From positions 112,040 to 176,039 of the forward strand of contig NZ_JAKYXC010000008.1 in the NCBI RefSeq assembly GCF_022538185.1: a stretch of DNA of 64,000 nt, in the 5' to 3' direction. The notes beneath the pieces are model-generated. The model was not told the DNA's origin, ran no database searches, and saw nothing but the letters and a program-made list of their open reading frames with translations. Position 1 is the stretch's first letter. The number at the start of each line of letters is the position of its first letter. Origin of the DNA: Microbacterium sp. CFH 31415 (lineage in GTDB: Bacteria; Actinomycetota; Actinomycetes; Actinomycetales; Microbacteriaceae). This document shows, piece by piece, positions 1 through 9,178 of this stretch. The position numbers and the translations under genes are program-made.

Positions 1-94
1 ACACCGCGAGGACCGCGGCGACGGATGCCGCGACCCCGCGGCGCAGGGAGCGCCGGCGCGGTGCGCGAGTGGACGGTGTCGGTTGTGGTCTCAT
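1..94 (-). CDS. 5' fragment of a secreted protein (runs off the window)
   Basis: An ATG at 92-94 (minus strand) opens a frame with no stop to the window edge, giving 31 codons. The visible protein starts MRPQPTPSTRAPRRR, then turns into an alanine/valine-rich stretch, which is a classic n-region plus start of an h-region of a signal peptide. A purine-rich GAGGGGG lies about ten bases upstream. It begins 36 bases after the araA stop on the same strand, so it is probably the next gene of the araBDA operon. The mature protein is outside the window, so no function can be given. Confidence 0.6.
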   Translation of the reverse strand, partial: MRPQPTPSTRAPRRRSLRRGVAASVAAVLAV

Positions 95-130
95 CGGTGA
101 GGCCCCCTCGGGTCGGGTGGTGGTGGCTGC

Positions 131-1642
131 TCAGAAGCCCTGAGCGAGCCGGTAGTAGGCCTGGTTCCACCGCAGCTCGCGCTGGAACCCGCGGACGGTG
201 GTGTCATCGTCGATCACGACGAGTTCGGTCTTGGCGATGTCGGCGAAGTCGCGGAACACATCGATGCCGACGGCGGTCGTCATGACGGTGTGATGCGCGG
301 CGCCGGCGGCGAGCCAGCAGGCGGCGCTGGTGGCGAAGTCGGGAGCGGGCTCCCACACGGCGCGGCCGACCGGCAGCTTGGGCAGGTCGGGCGCATCCAC
401 GTTCTGCACGACGTTCGCCACGAGACGGAAGCGATCGCGCATGTCGCTCATCGCGACGACGAGGGCAGGGCCGGGGTCCGCCGTGAAGACCAGGCGCACC
501 GGGTCGTCCTTGCCGCCGATGCCGAGCTCGTGCACCTCGAGGCGGGGCTTGGTGGTCGTCAGCGCCGGCGAGACCTCGAGCATGTGGGCGCCGAGGATGC
601 GCTCGGAGCCGGGCACGAGGTCGTACGTGTAGTCCTCCATGAGCGACGCGCCGCCGGGAAGGCCTGCGCCCATGACGTTGGCGACGCGCACGAGGATCGC
701 CGTCTTCCAGTCGCCCTCGGCGCCGAAGCCGTACCCCTCCGCCATCAGTCGCTGCACTGCGAGACCGGGCAGCTGCTTCAGCGCGCCGAGGTCTTCGAAC
801 GACGTGGTGAAGGCGCCGAAGCAGCCCTCCTCGAGGAACGAGCGCAGACCCAGCTCGATCGCGGCGCCGTCGCGCAGCGACTGGTGGCGCGCGGCGCCCG
901 GGCGGAGCTCGTCGGCCACGTCGTACGAGTCGAGGTACACCTGCACGAGCGCGTCGATGTCGGGGGCGCTCGCGGCCTCGACGGCCTCGACCAGTTCGTT
1001 GACGCCCCACGTGTTGACCTGCACGCCGAAGCGGATCTCGGCCTCGGTCTTATCGCCCTCGGTGACGGCGACGTAGCGCATGTTGTCGCCGAAGCGCGCG
1101 AGCTTCAGCGTGCGCACCGCGGCCCAGCCCGCGGCGGCGCGCTGCCAGTCCTCGACCTGCTGGACCACGGCCGGGTTCGACACGTGGCCGACGACGGTCT
1201 TGCGGGCCACGCCGAGGCGCGTCTGGATGTACCCGAACTCGCGGTCGCCGTGCGCGGCCTGGTTGAGGTTCATGAAGTCGAAGTCGATGTCGCCCCACGG
1301 CAGCTCGACGTTGGCCTGCGTGTGCAGGTGCAGCAGCGGCTTCTGCAGCGCGTCGAGGCCCGAGATCCACATCTTCGCGGGGCTGAACGTGTGCATCCAG
1401 GCGATCACGCCGATGACGTCCTCGCGACCGTTGACCTCGAGCGCCAGGCGGCGGATCGAGTCGGAGTCCTTCAAGACCGGCTTCCACACGACCTTGACCG
1501 GCAGCCCGCCGAGTCCATCGGCAACGGCCTGCGACTGCTCCGCCACCTGACGCAGCGTCTCCTCGCCGTAGAGGGTCTGGCTGCCTGTGACGAACCAGAC
1601 CTCGTACGAATCGAGGCTGGTGGCGAGAGGCTGACGGGTCAT
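131..1642 (-). CDS. araA: L-arabinose isomerase AraA
   Basis: Converts L-arabinose to L-ribulose in the cytosol, the first step of the isomerase pathway. The protein is 503 residues, against about 500 for E. coli AraA, and is colinear over its length. Recognisable family motifs are [22 protein letters not shown], the GAHMLEVSP histidine, and AAHHTV; these carry the two Glu and two His that bind the catalytic metal in known AraA. The ATG at 1642 was chosen because AAGGA stands just upstream and the protein then starts [17 protein letters not shown]; the open frame extends further 5' but into araB. It is 41 bases downstream of araB and is followed by a secreted-protein gene. Confidence 0.97.
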   Translation of the reverse strand: MTRQPLATSLDSYEVWFVTGSQTLYGEETLRQVAEQSQAVADGLGGLPVKVVWKPVLKDSDSIRRLALEVNGREDVIGVIAWMHTFSPAKMWISGLDALQKPLLHLHTQANVELPWGDIDFDFMNLNQAAHGDREFGYIQTRLGVARKTVVGHVSNPAVVQQVEDWQRAAAGWAAVRTLKLARFGDNMRYVAVTEGDKTEAEIRFGVQVNTWGVNELVEAVEAASAPDIDALVQVYLDSYDVADELRPGAARHQSLRDGAAIELGLRSFLEEGCFGAFTTSFEDLGALKQLPGLAVQRLMAEGYGFGAEGDWKTAILVRVANVMGAGLPGGASLMEDYTYDLVPGSERILGAHMLEVSPALTTTKPRLEVHELGIGGKDDPVRLVFTADPGPALVVAMSDMRDRFRLVANVVQNVDAPDLPKLPVGRAVWEPAPDFATSAACWLAAGAAHHTVMTTAVGIDVFRDFADIAKTELVVIDDDTTVRGFQRELRWNQAYYRLAQGF

Positions 1643-1683
1643 GGGGAGTCCTTCTGGGTCTTTCGAGGTGGGGGGAGGTGGGG

Positions 1684-3321
1684 TCAGAGGGCCGGAACGG
1701 CGGCTCGCTCGACGGCGAGCCCGGCGCGATAGCGCGAGAGGTAGGCGGCGAACCCGGGGACGTCCTCGGGGTCGGGCTCGACGACGTCGAACTCCGCATC
1801 GGCGAACACGCGGTCCCGCAGGTAGGCATCGAGGGGGAGATCGGATGCCTCGGCGAGGTAGGCCGCGAGGACCGCGATGCCCCACGCGCCGCCCTCGGAC
1901 GCCGTCTCGGCCACGGCTACGGGGGCGTCCAGTGCACCCGCGAGGAACCGCTGGGCGACGCCCGCGGTGCGGAACATGCCGCCGTGCGCGAACATGCGGT
2001 CGAGGGCGACGCCCTCACCGTCGAGCACGCGCATGCCGAGCGCGAGCGTGCCGAAGACGCCGTAGATCTGGGCGCGCATGAAGTTCGCGAGCGTCAGACG
2101 GCTCTCGGGCGTGCGCACGAACAGCGGGCGGCCCTCCGCAAGGTCCGCGATCGGCTCGCCGGCGAGATGGTTGTAGGCGAGCAGGCCGCCCGCGTCCGGC
2201 TCGCCGTCGAGCGCCTCGCGGAAGAGCGCCTCGAAGACGTCGTCTGCGTGGAGCTGTCCGCCGCTGACGGTGGCGAACCGGTCGAAGAGACCCACCCACG
2301 CCGCGAGCTCGCTCGCCCCGTTGTTGCAGTGGACCATCGCCACCGGATCACCGGCCGGGGTCGTCACGACGTCGAGCTCGTGGTGCACCCGCTCGAGCGG
2401 CCGCTCGAGCACGACCATCGCGAAGATGCTCGTGCCGGCGCTCACGTTGCCGGTGCGGGGCGCGACGGAGTTCGTGGCGACCATGCCGGTGCCGGCGTCG
2501 CCCTCCGGCGGGCACAGCGGGATTCCCGGCTTCAGAGCGCCACTCGGATCGAGCAGGGCCGCGCCTTCGGCCGTGAGCTCGCCGGCCGGCCCTCCGGCGA
2601 CGACGACCTCGGGAAGGAGAGCGGCGACCTCGAGCCCGTACGCGCGCTCGGAGATGAGACGGTCGAACTTCCCCAGCATGCCGGTGTCGTAGTCACGCGT
2701 CTCTGCGTCGATCGGGAACATGCCCGACGCGTCGCCGATGCCGAGCACCCTGCGCCCGGTGAGCTTCCAGTGCACGTAGCCGGCGAGCGTGGTGAAGAAG
2801 TCGACGTCGGCGACGTGCGGCTCTTCGTCGAGCACGGCCTGGTAGAGGTGCGCGATCGACCACCGGAGAGGGATGTTCACGCCGAACAGCTCGGAGAGCA
2901 CCGCCGCCGAGCGATCGGTGTTGGTGTTGCGCCAGGTGCGGAACTCGGTGAGCAGCTCGCCATCGGAATCGAACGCGAGGTAGCCGTGCATCATGGCCGA
3001 GACGCCGAGTGCGCCCACGGTCTCGAGTGCGACGTCGTAGCGGTCGCGGACGTCCGCGACGAGGTCGGCGTAGGCGGCCTGCAGGCCGGTCCACACGTCG
3101 TCGATCGCGTAGGTCCACAGGCGGTCGACGAACCGGTTCTCCCACGCGTGACTGCCCACGGCGAGCACGGTTGCCGGATCGTCCGCGAGCACGAGGCAGG
3201 CCTTGATGCGCGTGGAACCGAGCTCGATGCCGAGCGCGGTGCGGCCGTCGATGATCGCCTGCGCCACGGTCGCCGGGTCGGCCGTCCGCGAGGCGGATGA
3301 ACCTGGATCTTCCGGAGTCAT
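1684..3321 (-). CDS. araB: FGGY-family sugar kinase, probable L-ribulokinase
   Basis: Expected to phosphorylate L-ribulose to L-ribulose 5-phosphate. The protein has 545 residues and the two-domain FGGY kinase plan: an N-terminal ATP-fold motif [14 protein letters not shown] near residue 31, [10 protein letters not shown] in the middle and [12 protein letters not shown] in the second domain, with HGGMFRT near the C-terminus. By sequence alone it could be labelled a xylulokinase-like FGGY protein; the ribulokinase call rests on its place between araD and araA. Its start codon overlaps the araD stop in an ATGA, so translation is probably coupled. The frame is intact. Confidence 0.82.
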   Translation of the reverse strand: MTPEDPGSSASRTADPATVAQAIIDGRTALGIELGSTRIKACLVLADDPATVLAVGSHAWENRFVDRLWTYAIDDVWTGLQAAYADLVADVRDRYDVALETVGALGVSAMMHGYLAFDSDGELLTEFRTWRNTNTDRSAAVLSELFGVNIPLRWSIAHLYQAVLDEEPHVADVDFFTTLAGYVHWKLTGRRVLGIGDASGMFPIDAETRDYDTGMLGKFDRLISERAYGLEVAALLPEVVVAGGPAGELTAEGAALLDPSGALKPGIPLCPPEGDAGTGMVATNSVAPRTGNVSAGTSIFAMVVLERPLERVHHELDVVTTPAGDPVAMVHCNNGASELAAWVGLFDRFATVSGGQLHADDVFEALFREALDGEPDAGGLLAYNHLAGEPIADLAEGRPLFVRTPESRLTLANFMRAQIYGVFGTLALGMRVLDGEGVALDRMFAHGGMFRTAGVAQRFLAGALDAPVAVAETASEGGAWGIAVLAAYLAEASDLPLDAYLRDRVFADAEFDVVEPDPEDVPGFAAYLSRYRAGLAVERAAVPAL

Positions 3322-4034
3322 GCCTGGTCCTCCGCGTCGCGACGCTCGTCGCTCGTCTGCCCGTACACGTTCTGGTACCGGTCGTACAGACGGTCGATGG
3401 CCTCCTGCGGAATCGGGATCAACGGTCCGGCCTCGCGCGCGTAGTGCACGGTGCGCGCGACGTCCTCGACCATGACCGCGGCCTTCACCGCGTCCTTCGC
3501 CGAGACGCCGATGGTGAAGGGACCGTGGTTCTGCATCAGCACCGCGCGGGAGCGGTGGCCCGTCAGGGTCTCGACGATGCCGCGCCCGATCGAGTCGTCG
3601 CCGATGATCGCGAACGGTCCGACCGGGATCGGCCCGCCGAACTCATCGGCCATCGCGGTGATCACGCACGGGATCTCCTCGCCGCGCGCGGCCCACGCGA
3701 CGGCGAACGTGGAGTGGGTGTGCACCACTCCACCGACCTCGGGCATGTGGCGGTACACGTACGCGTGGGCGGCGGTGTCGCTCGACGGGCTGCGGTCGCT
3801 GCCGGGCGTGCCCGGCACGACGTTGCCGTCGAGATCGCACAGGATCATGTTCTCGGGCGTCAGGTCGTCGTACGACACCCCCGAGGGCTTGATCACGAAC
3901 AGGTCGGCGCCGGGCACGCGGCCCGAGACGTTCCCGCCCGTCCAGACGATGAGGTCGTACCGCACCAGCTCGGCGTGCAGCGTCGCCACGTCGGCACGCA
4001 CCGCGTCGATCGCGGCCTGGAGCCCGGCATCCAT
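3318..4034 (-). CDS. araD: L-ribulose-5-phosphate 4-epimerase AraD
   Basis: Epimerises L-ribulose 5-phosphate to D-xylulose 5-phosphate, feeding arabinose carbon into the pentose phosphate pathway. The 238-residue protein matches the class II aldolase/epimerase family (E. coli AraD, 231 residues). The zinc ligands are visible as the H-x-H in GGVVHTHSTFAVAWA and a third His in MQNHGPF; the phosphate-binding region GGNVSGR and KPSGVSYDDL are also present. The start at 4034 shares bases with the stop of the upstream permease (TGATG), and the stop overlaps the araB start (ATGA), so it sits in an unbroken chain of coupled genes. Confidence 0.95.
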   Translation of the reverse strand: MDAGLQAAIDAVRADVATLHAELVRYDLIVWTGGNVSGRVPGADLFVIKPSGVSYDDLTPENMILCDLDGNVVPGTPGSDRSPSSDTAAHAYVYRHMPEVGGVVHTHSTFAVAWAARGEEIPCVITAMADEFGGPIPVGPFAIIGDDSIGRGIVETLTGHRSRAVLMQNHGPFTIGVSAKDAVKAAVMVEDVARTVHYAREAGPLIPIPQEAIDRLYDRYQNVYGQTSDERRDAEDQA

Positions 4035-5104
4035 CAACTCGCCCTCCGCCTCGTCAGCACGCGCTGCAGGAGGACGAACACCAGCAGGACGCCGCCGGTG
4101 ATGATCGTCAGGTATTCGGGGTTGATCGTGCCGTCCTTCGTGATGATGAGGCGCATGGCCGCGATCACGAACACACCGACGACCGAGCCAAGGATGTAGC
4201 CGTACCCGCCGGTGAGCAGCGTGCCGCCGATGACGACCGCGGCGATCGCGTCGAGCTCCCAGCCGATGCCGGTGACGTTCTGAGCCTTGCCGCCGACCTC
4301 GGCGGTGTAGACGACCGCGGCGAGCCCTGACAGCGCGCCGGAGATGATGTAGATCCCCACACGGGTCTTCGCCACGGGCAGGCCCATCAGTCCGGCCGAG
4401 CCTTCGTTGCCGCCGATCGCGTACACGGTGCGGCCGCTGCGGCTGCGGTGCAGGTAGAACATGCCGCCGAGCACGACGAGCACCGCGATGATGAGGCCCG
4501 GAGTGACGGTCAGGTCGTTGACCTTGGGCCCGTCGTAGAGCTTCCAGTCGGTCGCGAGCAGGTGGATCGGCGAGTCCTCCGGCGCCTGCACGGGCGTCGT
4601 CGAGAGGATCGACGCCAATCCGCGGGCGAGGAACATCATCGCGAGCGTGGCGATGAACGGCTGCACGTTGAAGTACTGGATCATGACGCCCGCGAGCGCA
4701 CCGAACAGCGCACCGAAGAGGATCATGAGCAGCATCGAGGCCCAGCCGTTGATCCCGATGTTCATCAGCATCACACCCGCCACCGAGCTGAACGCGACGA
4801 CCGCGCCGACCGAGAGGTCGATGCCGGCCGAGACGATGACGATCGTCATGCCCACGGCGAGGATGATCGTCGGCGCGAAGCTGATCAGCAGGCTCGACAT
4901 CGTGCCGGCGTGGAACACGCGACCGTACGCGACCTCGGCGTAGATGAGCATGCCGAACAGCAGGACGAGCGCGGCCAGCGTGGGGATCAGCGTCTGATTG
5001 CGCTCCCACAGCCGCGCCATGCGACCACGGCGCGCAGCGCGCTTGCCCTCGGGAAGGTCGGGAACCGGGGGGATTGCTTCGACGAGCGTGCCTGAGGCGC
5101 TCAT
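4034..5104 (-). CDS. CUT2 sugar ABC transporter permease, YjfF-like
   Basis: Inner-membrane permease of a CUT2 (ribose/galactofuranose-class) importer, 356 residues with about ten hydrophobic segments. The family signature SAGIDLSVGAVVAF is at about residues 90-103, and the conserved ELDAIAAVVIGGT loop is near residue 275. The segment VYAIGGNEGSAGLMG and the ending TGGVLLVFVLLQR resemble YjfF of the E. coli galactofuranose system. The start at 5104 overlaps the stop of the partner permease by four bases (ATGA). It should pair with the gene at 5101-6186 to form the channel for arabinose. Confidence 0.92.
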   Translation of the reverse strand: MSASGTLVEAIPPVPDLPEGKRAARRGRMARLWERNQTLIPTLAALVLLFGMLIYAEVAYGRVFHAGTMSSLLISFAPTIILAVGMTIVIVSAGIDLSVGAVVAFSSVAGVMLMNIGINGWASMLLMILFGALFGALAGVMIQYFNVQPFIATLAMMFLARGLASILSTTPVQAPEDSPIHLLATDWKLYDGPKVNDLTVTPGLIIAVLVVLGGMFYLHRSRSGRTVYAIGGNEGSAGLMGLPVAKTRVGIYIISGALSGLAAVVYTAEVGGKAQNVTGIGWELDAIAAVVIGGTLLTGGYGYILGSVVGVFVIAAMRLIITKDGTINPEYLTIITGGVLLVFVLLQRVLTRRRAS

Positions 5105-6186
5105 GCGACGGCCTCCTTCGAGACGGATGCGGTCTGCTCCACGGTCGGCGCGGGTCCGCTGGGCGGGGTGCCCGGCGACTTCCGTCGCACGAGCGCCCAC
5201 GAGCGCACGCGCTCGGACTGGAGCAGCACGAGGACGATGATGACGATGGCCTTGAACGCCGGCGTCGCCGCAGCGGGGATGCCGAGGAACAGCACGGTCT
5301 TGTTCAGGGTCGCGATGAGGAGCGCTCCGACCGTGGAGCCCACGATCGAGAACTTGCCGCCGGCGAGCGACGTGCCGCCGATGACCACCGCGAGGATGGC
5401 GTCGAGCTCCATCAGGTTGCCCGTGCCGCCGACGCTCACCGTCATCACTTCCGAGACGCTGAAGAGACCCCCGACCGCGGCGAGCGCGGCGGAGAGGATG
5501 TAGACGCCGAACAGGATCGGACGGGGACGGATGCCGGCGAGCCGGCTCGCGTGCGGGTTGATGCCGATCGACTCGATCATGAGGCCGAGCGCCGTGCGCC
5601 GCATGGCCAGGGCGATGAGCACGACGATCGCGATCGCGAGCACGAAGCTGGTCGGGATCCCGAAGATCTGCCCGTTCGCGAGGAGGCGGAACGGCTCGTT
5701 CGTGGCGTTGGTGTTCTGGCCCCCGGTGATGACGCGCGCGATGCCGCGCGCAGCGAGCATCATGATGAGCGTCGTGATGAAGGGCTGCAGCCCGATGACC
5801 GACACGAGGAAGCCGTTGATGGCACCGAGCACGATCGCGAGCGCGAGCGCGAGCCCGACCGCGGTCAGCATGGCCCCGATGGGGGACGACCCGTTGAGGC
5901 TCGAGAGCGTCTCCATCGCGACCGCGCCGCCGACGGCCATCATCGAGCCGACGGAGAGGTCGATGCCTCCCGTGGCGATGACGAACGTCATGCCCAGCGC
6001 GATCATGATGATCGGCGCCGAGACGCGCAGGATGTCGAGGACGTTGCCCGTGAGCATCCCCGTCGTCGGGTTGACACTGACGGCGAGGTACGCGGGGTTC
6101 TTGAGCGTGTTGATGAGGAGCAGCAGCGCGATGCCGACGATGGCCCAGAACCAGGGCGTGCGCAGTGCGATTCTGACGCGGTTCAT
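5101..6186 (-). CDS. CUT2 sugar ABC transporter permease, YtfT-like
   Basis: Second membrane subunit of the arabinose importer, 361 residues. It carries the CUT2 signature TGGIDLSVGSMMAVGG near residue 75, the EAA-like loop with LDAILAVVIGGTSLAGG near residue 265, and a cytosolic Pro-rich tail. The pair of permeases with different sequences is typical of the Ytf system rather than of homodimeric RbsC systems. The start at 6186 overlaps the ATPase stop (ATGA), and its stop overlaps the next permease start in the same way. Confidence 0.92.
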   Translation of the reverse strand: MNRVRIALRTPWFWAIVGIALLLLINTLKNPAYLAVSVNPTTGMLTGNVLDILRVSAPIIMIALGMTFVIATGGIDLSVGSMMAVGGAVAMETLSSLNGSSPIGAMLTAVGLALALAIVLGAINGFLVSVIGLQPFITTLIMMLAARGIARVITGGQNTNATNEPFRLLANGQIFGIPTSFVLAIAIVVLIALAMRRTALGLMIESIGINPHASRLAGIRPRPILFGVYILSAALAAVGGLFSVSEVMTVSVGGTGNLMELDAILAVVIGGTSLAGGKFSIVGSTVGALLIATLNKTVLFLGIPAAATPAFKAIVIIVLVLLQSERVRSWALVRRKSPGTPPSGPAPTVEQTASVSKEAVA

Positions 6187-7790
6187 GACGCGCTCCCTTC
6201 CTGGTCGGCGGATGCTTCGCCGGTGGCGACCTCTTCCGAGAGGGCGTCGGCGGTCTTCCCGGCCTGCTCACCCGTCTCGCTGGCGATGACGGAGACGATG
6301 CTCTCGGCGGTGACCTCCGGGCCGTTGACGACCTCGCCCACCTTCTGGTGGTCCTTGAGGATGACGATCCGCTCGGAGAGCCGCACGACCTCCTCGAGCT
6401 CGGACGAGACGAAGACGACGCTCATGCCGCCCTCGGCGAGCTCGGCGACGGTCTCCTGGATGTCGGCCTTCGCGCCGACGTCGATGCCGCGGGTCGGCTC
6501 GTCCAGCAGGAGAAGGTCGGGGTTGGTGGCGAGCCACCGGCCGAGCAGCACCTTCTGCTGGTTGCCGCCGGAGAGGAGGCGGATCGGACGGTCCGGGTCG
6601 TTCGGCCGCACGCTGAAGCGCTCCATGTAGGTCTTGACCAGCTGGTCGACCTCACGGGCCGGAACGCGACGGAACCACCCGCGTCGCGCCTGGACGGCGA
6701 GCATGATGTTCTCGCGGACGCTCAGGTCGCCGACGATGCCGTCATCACGGCGGCTCTCGGTCGAGTACGCGATGCCGTGGGCGAGCCCGGCGACGGGCGA
6801 GTTCAGCGAGACCTTCTTGCCACGGAGCCGGATCGTGCCCGTGTCGGACTTGTCGGCGCCGGCGATGAGGCGGGCGAGCTCGGTGCGGCCGGCTCCGAGG
6901 AGGCCGGCGAAGCCGACGACCTCCCCCGCGTGGATGTCGATGTCGGTGGGTTCGATCGCGCCCTTGCGGCCGAGGTCTTCGGCGGCGAAGAGCGGCGTGA
7001 CGCTGCGGTCGCGCTGCTGAGTCTGTCGGTTGGATCCGAGGGCCTTGAGCGACTCGAAGTCCTTGCCGATCATGTTCGAGATGAGCTGCGTGCGGTCGAG
7101 GTCGCGCTTGAGGTACTCGCCGACGAAGGCGCCGTTGCGCAGCACCGTGATGCGGTCGCTGATCGCGTAGACCTGGTCGAGGAAGTGAGAGACGAAGAGG
7201 ATCGCGACGCCCTGGTCGCGAAGACGGCGCATGACGTCGAAGAGCACCTCGACCTCGTTCGCGTCCAGGCTCGAGGTGGGCTCATCGAGGATGAGCACCT
7301 TCGAGTCGGTGACCATCGCGCGGCTGATCGCGACGAGCTGCTGGAGCGCGATGGAGATCGACGACAGCGGCGCGCGGGGGTCGAGGTCGCCGAGACCCAT
7401 GCGGGCGAGCGCCTCGCTGGCCTTGGCGTGGGTCTTGCGCCAGTTGATCCCGGTCCAGTCTCGGACTTCGTGTCCGAGCATCACGTTCTCACCGATGGTG
7501 AGGTTCGTGCAGAGGTTGACTTCCTGATAGACGGTGGAGATCCCCGCAGCCTGCGCGGACGCGGTCCCGTTGAAGTGCCGCACCTGTCCGGCCACGACGA
7601 TCTCGCCGGAGTCGATCTGGTAGACGCCGGTGAGCGCCTTGATCAGGGTGGACTTCCCGGCGCCGTTCTCACCCATCAGGGTGTGCACTTCTCCGGGAAG
7701 CAGTCGGAAGCTGACGTCGTCGAGTGCCTTGACTCCCGGGAAGGTGATGGAGGCGCCCCGGACCTCGACGATGGCAATCGGTTCAATCAT
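6183..7790 (-). CDS. CUT2 sugar ABC transporter ATP-binding protein, YtfR-like
   Basis: Energises the importer. The 535-residue protein has two fused ABC domains, as in RbsA/AraG/YtfR. The first has Walker A GENGAGKST near residue 38 and Walker B VLILDEPTSSLD near residue 160, but its signature motif is degenerate. The second has a degenerate Walker A (GLLGAGRTE), a full signature LSGGNQQKV and Walker B LLLLDEPTRGID. Such asymmetry is normal for this subfamily. The ATG at 7790 follows AAAGGAT; the open frame continues further upstream but has no better start. The hairpin at 7841-7875 separates it from the binding-protein gene. Confidence 0.94.
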   Translation of the reverse strand: MIEPIAIVEVRGASITFPGVKALDDVSFRLLPGEVHTLMGENGAGKSTLIKALTGVYQIDSGEIVVAGQVRHFNGTASAQAAGISTVYQEVNLCTNLTIGENVMLGHEVRDWTGINWRKTHAKASEALARMGLGDLDPRAPLSSISIALQQLVAISRAMVTDSKVLILDEPTSSLDANEVEVLFDVMRRLRDQGVAILFVSHFLDQVYAISDRITVLRNGAFVGEYLKRDLDRTQLISNMIGKDFESLKALGSNRQTQQRDRSVTPLFAAEDLGRKGAIEPTDIDIHAGEVVGFAGLLGAGRTELARLIAGADKSDTGTIRLRGKKVSLNSPVAGLAHGIAYSTESRRDDGIVGDLSVRENIMLAVQARRGWFRRVPAREVDQLVKTYMERFSVRPNDPDRPIRLLSGGNQQKVLLGRWLATNPDLLLLDEPTRGIDVGAKADIQETVAELAEGGMSVVFVSSELEEVVRLSERIVILKDHQKVGEVVNGPEVTAESIVSVIASETGEQAGKTADALSEEVATGEASADQEGSAS

Positions 7791-7840
7791 GGCTGCGTGG
7801 ATCCTTTGCTGCAGAGCGAGGGTTCTGGTGGAAACGAGCA

Positions 7841-7875
7841 CGAGCGGGGGCCGCCGGAACGGCGACCCCCGCTCG
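7841..7875 (-). terminator. Intra-operon hairpin between SBP and ABC ATPase genes
   Basis: A 15-bp stem (one mismatch) starting CGAGCGGGGG and closed by the five-base loop ggaac lies in the 116-base gap after the binding-protein stop. No T-run follows. It probably protects the upstream mRNA 3' end or partly stops transcription, so that the binding protein is made in excess over the membrane complex, as is common for ABC importers. Confidence 0.7.
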
Positions 7876-7906
7876 CATCACTTCTCGCTTCGTCGACAGA
7901 GTCGGA

Positions 7907-8926
7907 TCAGAAGCCCTTGCCCTCGTCGATCGCGGCCTGAGCGGCCTCGGGCGAGTCGAACGTCTCGCCGGGGACGATGATGTTCTTCTCGACGCTGTCG
8001 CCCGCCAGTGCGGAGTTGACCGCGTCGACGGCGAGGTCGCCGAAGAACGGGTTGTACTGGGCGACGAAGCTCAGCTCACCAGCGGCGAGTGCTTCGAGGG
8101 CCGGGGTGGTGCCGTCGATCGTGGCGATCTTGACGTCCTCACCCGGGACCAGGCCCGCGGCCGTCACGGCAGCGGCCGCGCCGATGCCCATCTCGTCGTT
8201 CTGAGCGAACACGAACTGGAGGTCCGGGTTCTCCTTCAGCACGGTCTCGATGACCGACTTGCCCTCGTCAGCGGTCCAGTTGGCCGTCTGCGCGCCGATC
8301 TTGTTCCAGCCCGAAGCGCCCTCGATCGCCGCATCGAAGCCCTCGTTGCGCTCGTTGACGACCGAGAGGCCGGGGACGCCCTCGAGCGTGAAGTAGTTCG
8401 CGCCCTCGGGGAAGGTCTCGACGGCCCACTCGCCGACGGTGCCGGCGACGTTGACGTTGTCGGGTGCGATGCGCGTGACGTAGAGATCCTCGCTGGCGTC
8501 GACACCACGGTCGAGCAGGATGACGGGGATCTCAGCCTCCTGGGCGAGCTCGAGCGAGTCCTCCCAGCCGGAAGCCTCGGTCGCGGTGAGGAGGATCACG
8601 TCGACCTCGTCGTTCACGAACGTCGCGAAGGCGTCGATCTGCGACTTCTGGTCGGTCGGGCTCGCCGCGGGAGCGTACTTCAGGTCGAAGCCCGCGTCCT
8701 GCGTGAACGCGTCCTTGATCGCCTGCTCGTTCGCATTGCGCCAGCCGCCTTCGGGGCCGACCGCGACGAAGCCGACCGTGGTCAGCTCGCCGTCGCCGCC
8801 CGCGTTGCCGCCGTCGCCGTTGTCGCCGCCGTCGTTGCCGCCGCCTGCGCAGCCGGCAAGACCGAGGGCGAGCGCCCCCGCGCCGACGAAGCCGATCAGG
8901 CCGAGCATCCGCTTCTTGTTTGCCAT
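7907..8926 (-). CDS. YtfQ-type sugar-binding lipoprotein of the arabinose importer
   Basis: Extracellular solute-binding protein, 339 residues. The N-terminus has a lipoprotein signal with lipobox LGLAGC near residue 25, then a Gly/Asn/Asp linker of about 20 residues. The mature part matches the Peripla_BP_4 / YtfQ family: VGPEGGWRNANEQ, TATEASGWEDSL, and PVILLDRGVD are close to YtfQ motifs. E. coli YtfQ binds furanose sugars, so arabinofuranose is a plausible ligand; this is inferred. The ATG at 8926 has a strong AAGGAGGAG ribosome site. It is the first gene of the importer-araDBA operon, with LacI-type operators upstream. Confidence 0.93.
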   Translation of the reverse strand: MANKKRMLGLIGFVGAGALALGLAGCAGGGNDGGDNGDGGNAGGDGELTTVGFVAVGPEGGWRNANEQAIKDAFTQDAGFDLKYAPAASPTDQKSQIDAFATFVNDEVDVILLTATEASGWEDSLELAQEAEIPVILLDRGVDASEDLYVTRIAPDNVNVAGTVGEWAVETFPEGANYFTLEGVPGLSVVNERNEGFDAAIEGASGWNKIGAQTANWTADEGKSVIETVLKENPDLQFVFAQNDEMGIGAAAAVTAAGLVPGEDVKIATIDGTTPALEALAAGELSFVAQYNPFFGDLAVDAVNSALAGDSVEKNIIVPGETFDSPEAAQAAIDEGKGF

Positions 8927-9016
8927 CTCTTCTCCTCCTTGAGACTCCCCGACGCTACTTGGTCGGCGAGGAAGTGCCGGTGCCCCAGCGGGACACTCTC
9001 GGGTTTGTGCGAGTCC

Positions 9017-9045
9017 ATTGTGCGCGCTAACAACCCAGTGCGCAA
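9017..9045 (-). promoter_or_regulatory. Promoter of the importer-ara operon
   Basis: On the minus strand a -35 box TTGCGC (9040-9045) and a -10 box CACAAT (9017-9022) are separated by 17 bp, about 90 bases upstream of the binding-protein start. The operator at 9018-9033 covers the spacer and -10 box, which fits direct repression by a LacI-type protein. Confidence 0.55.
9018..9033. promoter_or_regulatory. LacI-type operator over the ara promoter
   Basis: The 16-bp imperfect palindrome TTGTGCGCGCTAACAA has the central CG and outer TTGT/ACAA typical of LacI/GalR-family operators. Its core (GTGCGCGCTAAC) is a variant of the GTTAGCGSTAAC motif found repeatedly in this window. Confidence 0.65.
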
Positions 9046-9073
9046 CTAGTTCTGCAAGATTCGTTATTTCTCC

Positions 9074-9111
9074 GTTACCGCGAACATTAACACTTTCGCG
9101 TGAGCGGCAAC
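9074..9111. promoter_or_regulatory. Two auxiliary operators upstream of the ara promoter
   Basis: GTTACCGCGAAC (9074-9085) and GTGAGCGGCAAC (9100-9111) are further variants of the window's common operator. The nearer one is 54 bp, centre to centre, from the promoter operator, a distance that would allow a DNA loop between LacI-type dimers. Confidence 0.5.
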
Positions 9112-9136
9112 ATACCCCTCTTCGCCACGCGTGAGA

Positions 9137-9168
9137 AAGGCGCCTCACCTCAGAGAGCGAGGCGCCTT
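9137..9168 (-). terminator. Rho-independent terminator after the LacI gene
   Basis: A perfect 10-bp stem (AAGGCGCCTC paired with GAGGCGCCTT) follows the regulator stop by ten bases, and on the minus strand it is followed by TTTCTC. It isolates the surface/regulator operon from the importer-ara operon. Confidence 0.85.
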
Positions 9169-9178
9169 CGATCGAGCG

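Noticed and set aside
1643..1885. N-terminal extension of araA into araB
   Set aside because: The extension is in the coding region of araB, has shadow-type composition, and a normal ribosome site and family start occur at 1642.
4035..5009. Apparent fusion of araD to an upstream 325-residue Arg/His-rich protein
   Set aside because: The upstream part is the antisense-like frame of the permease gene; the real araD start is the TGATG at 4034.
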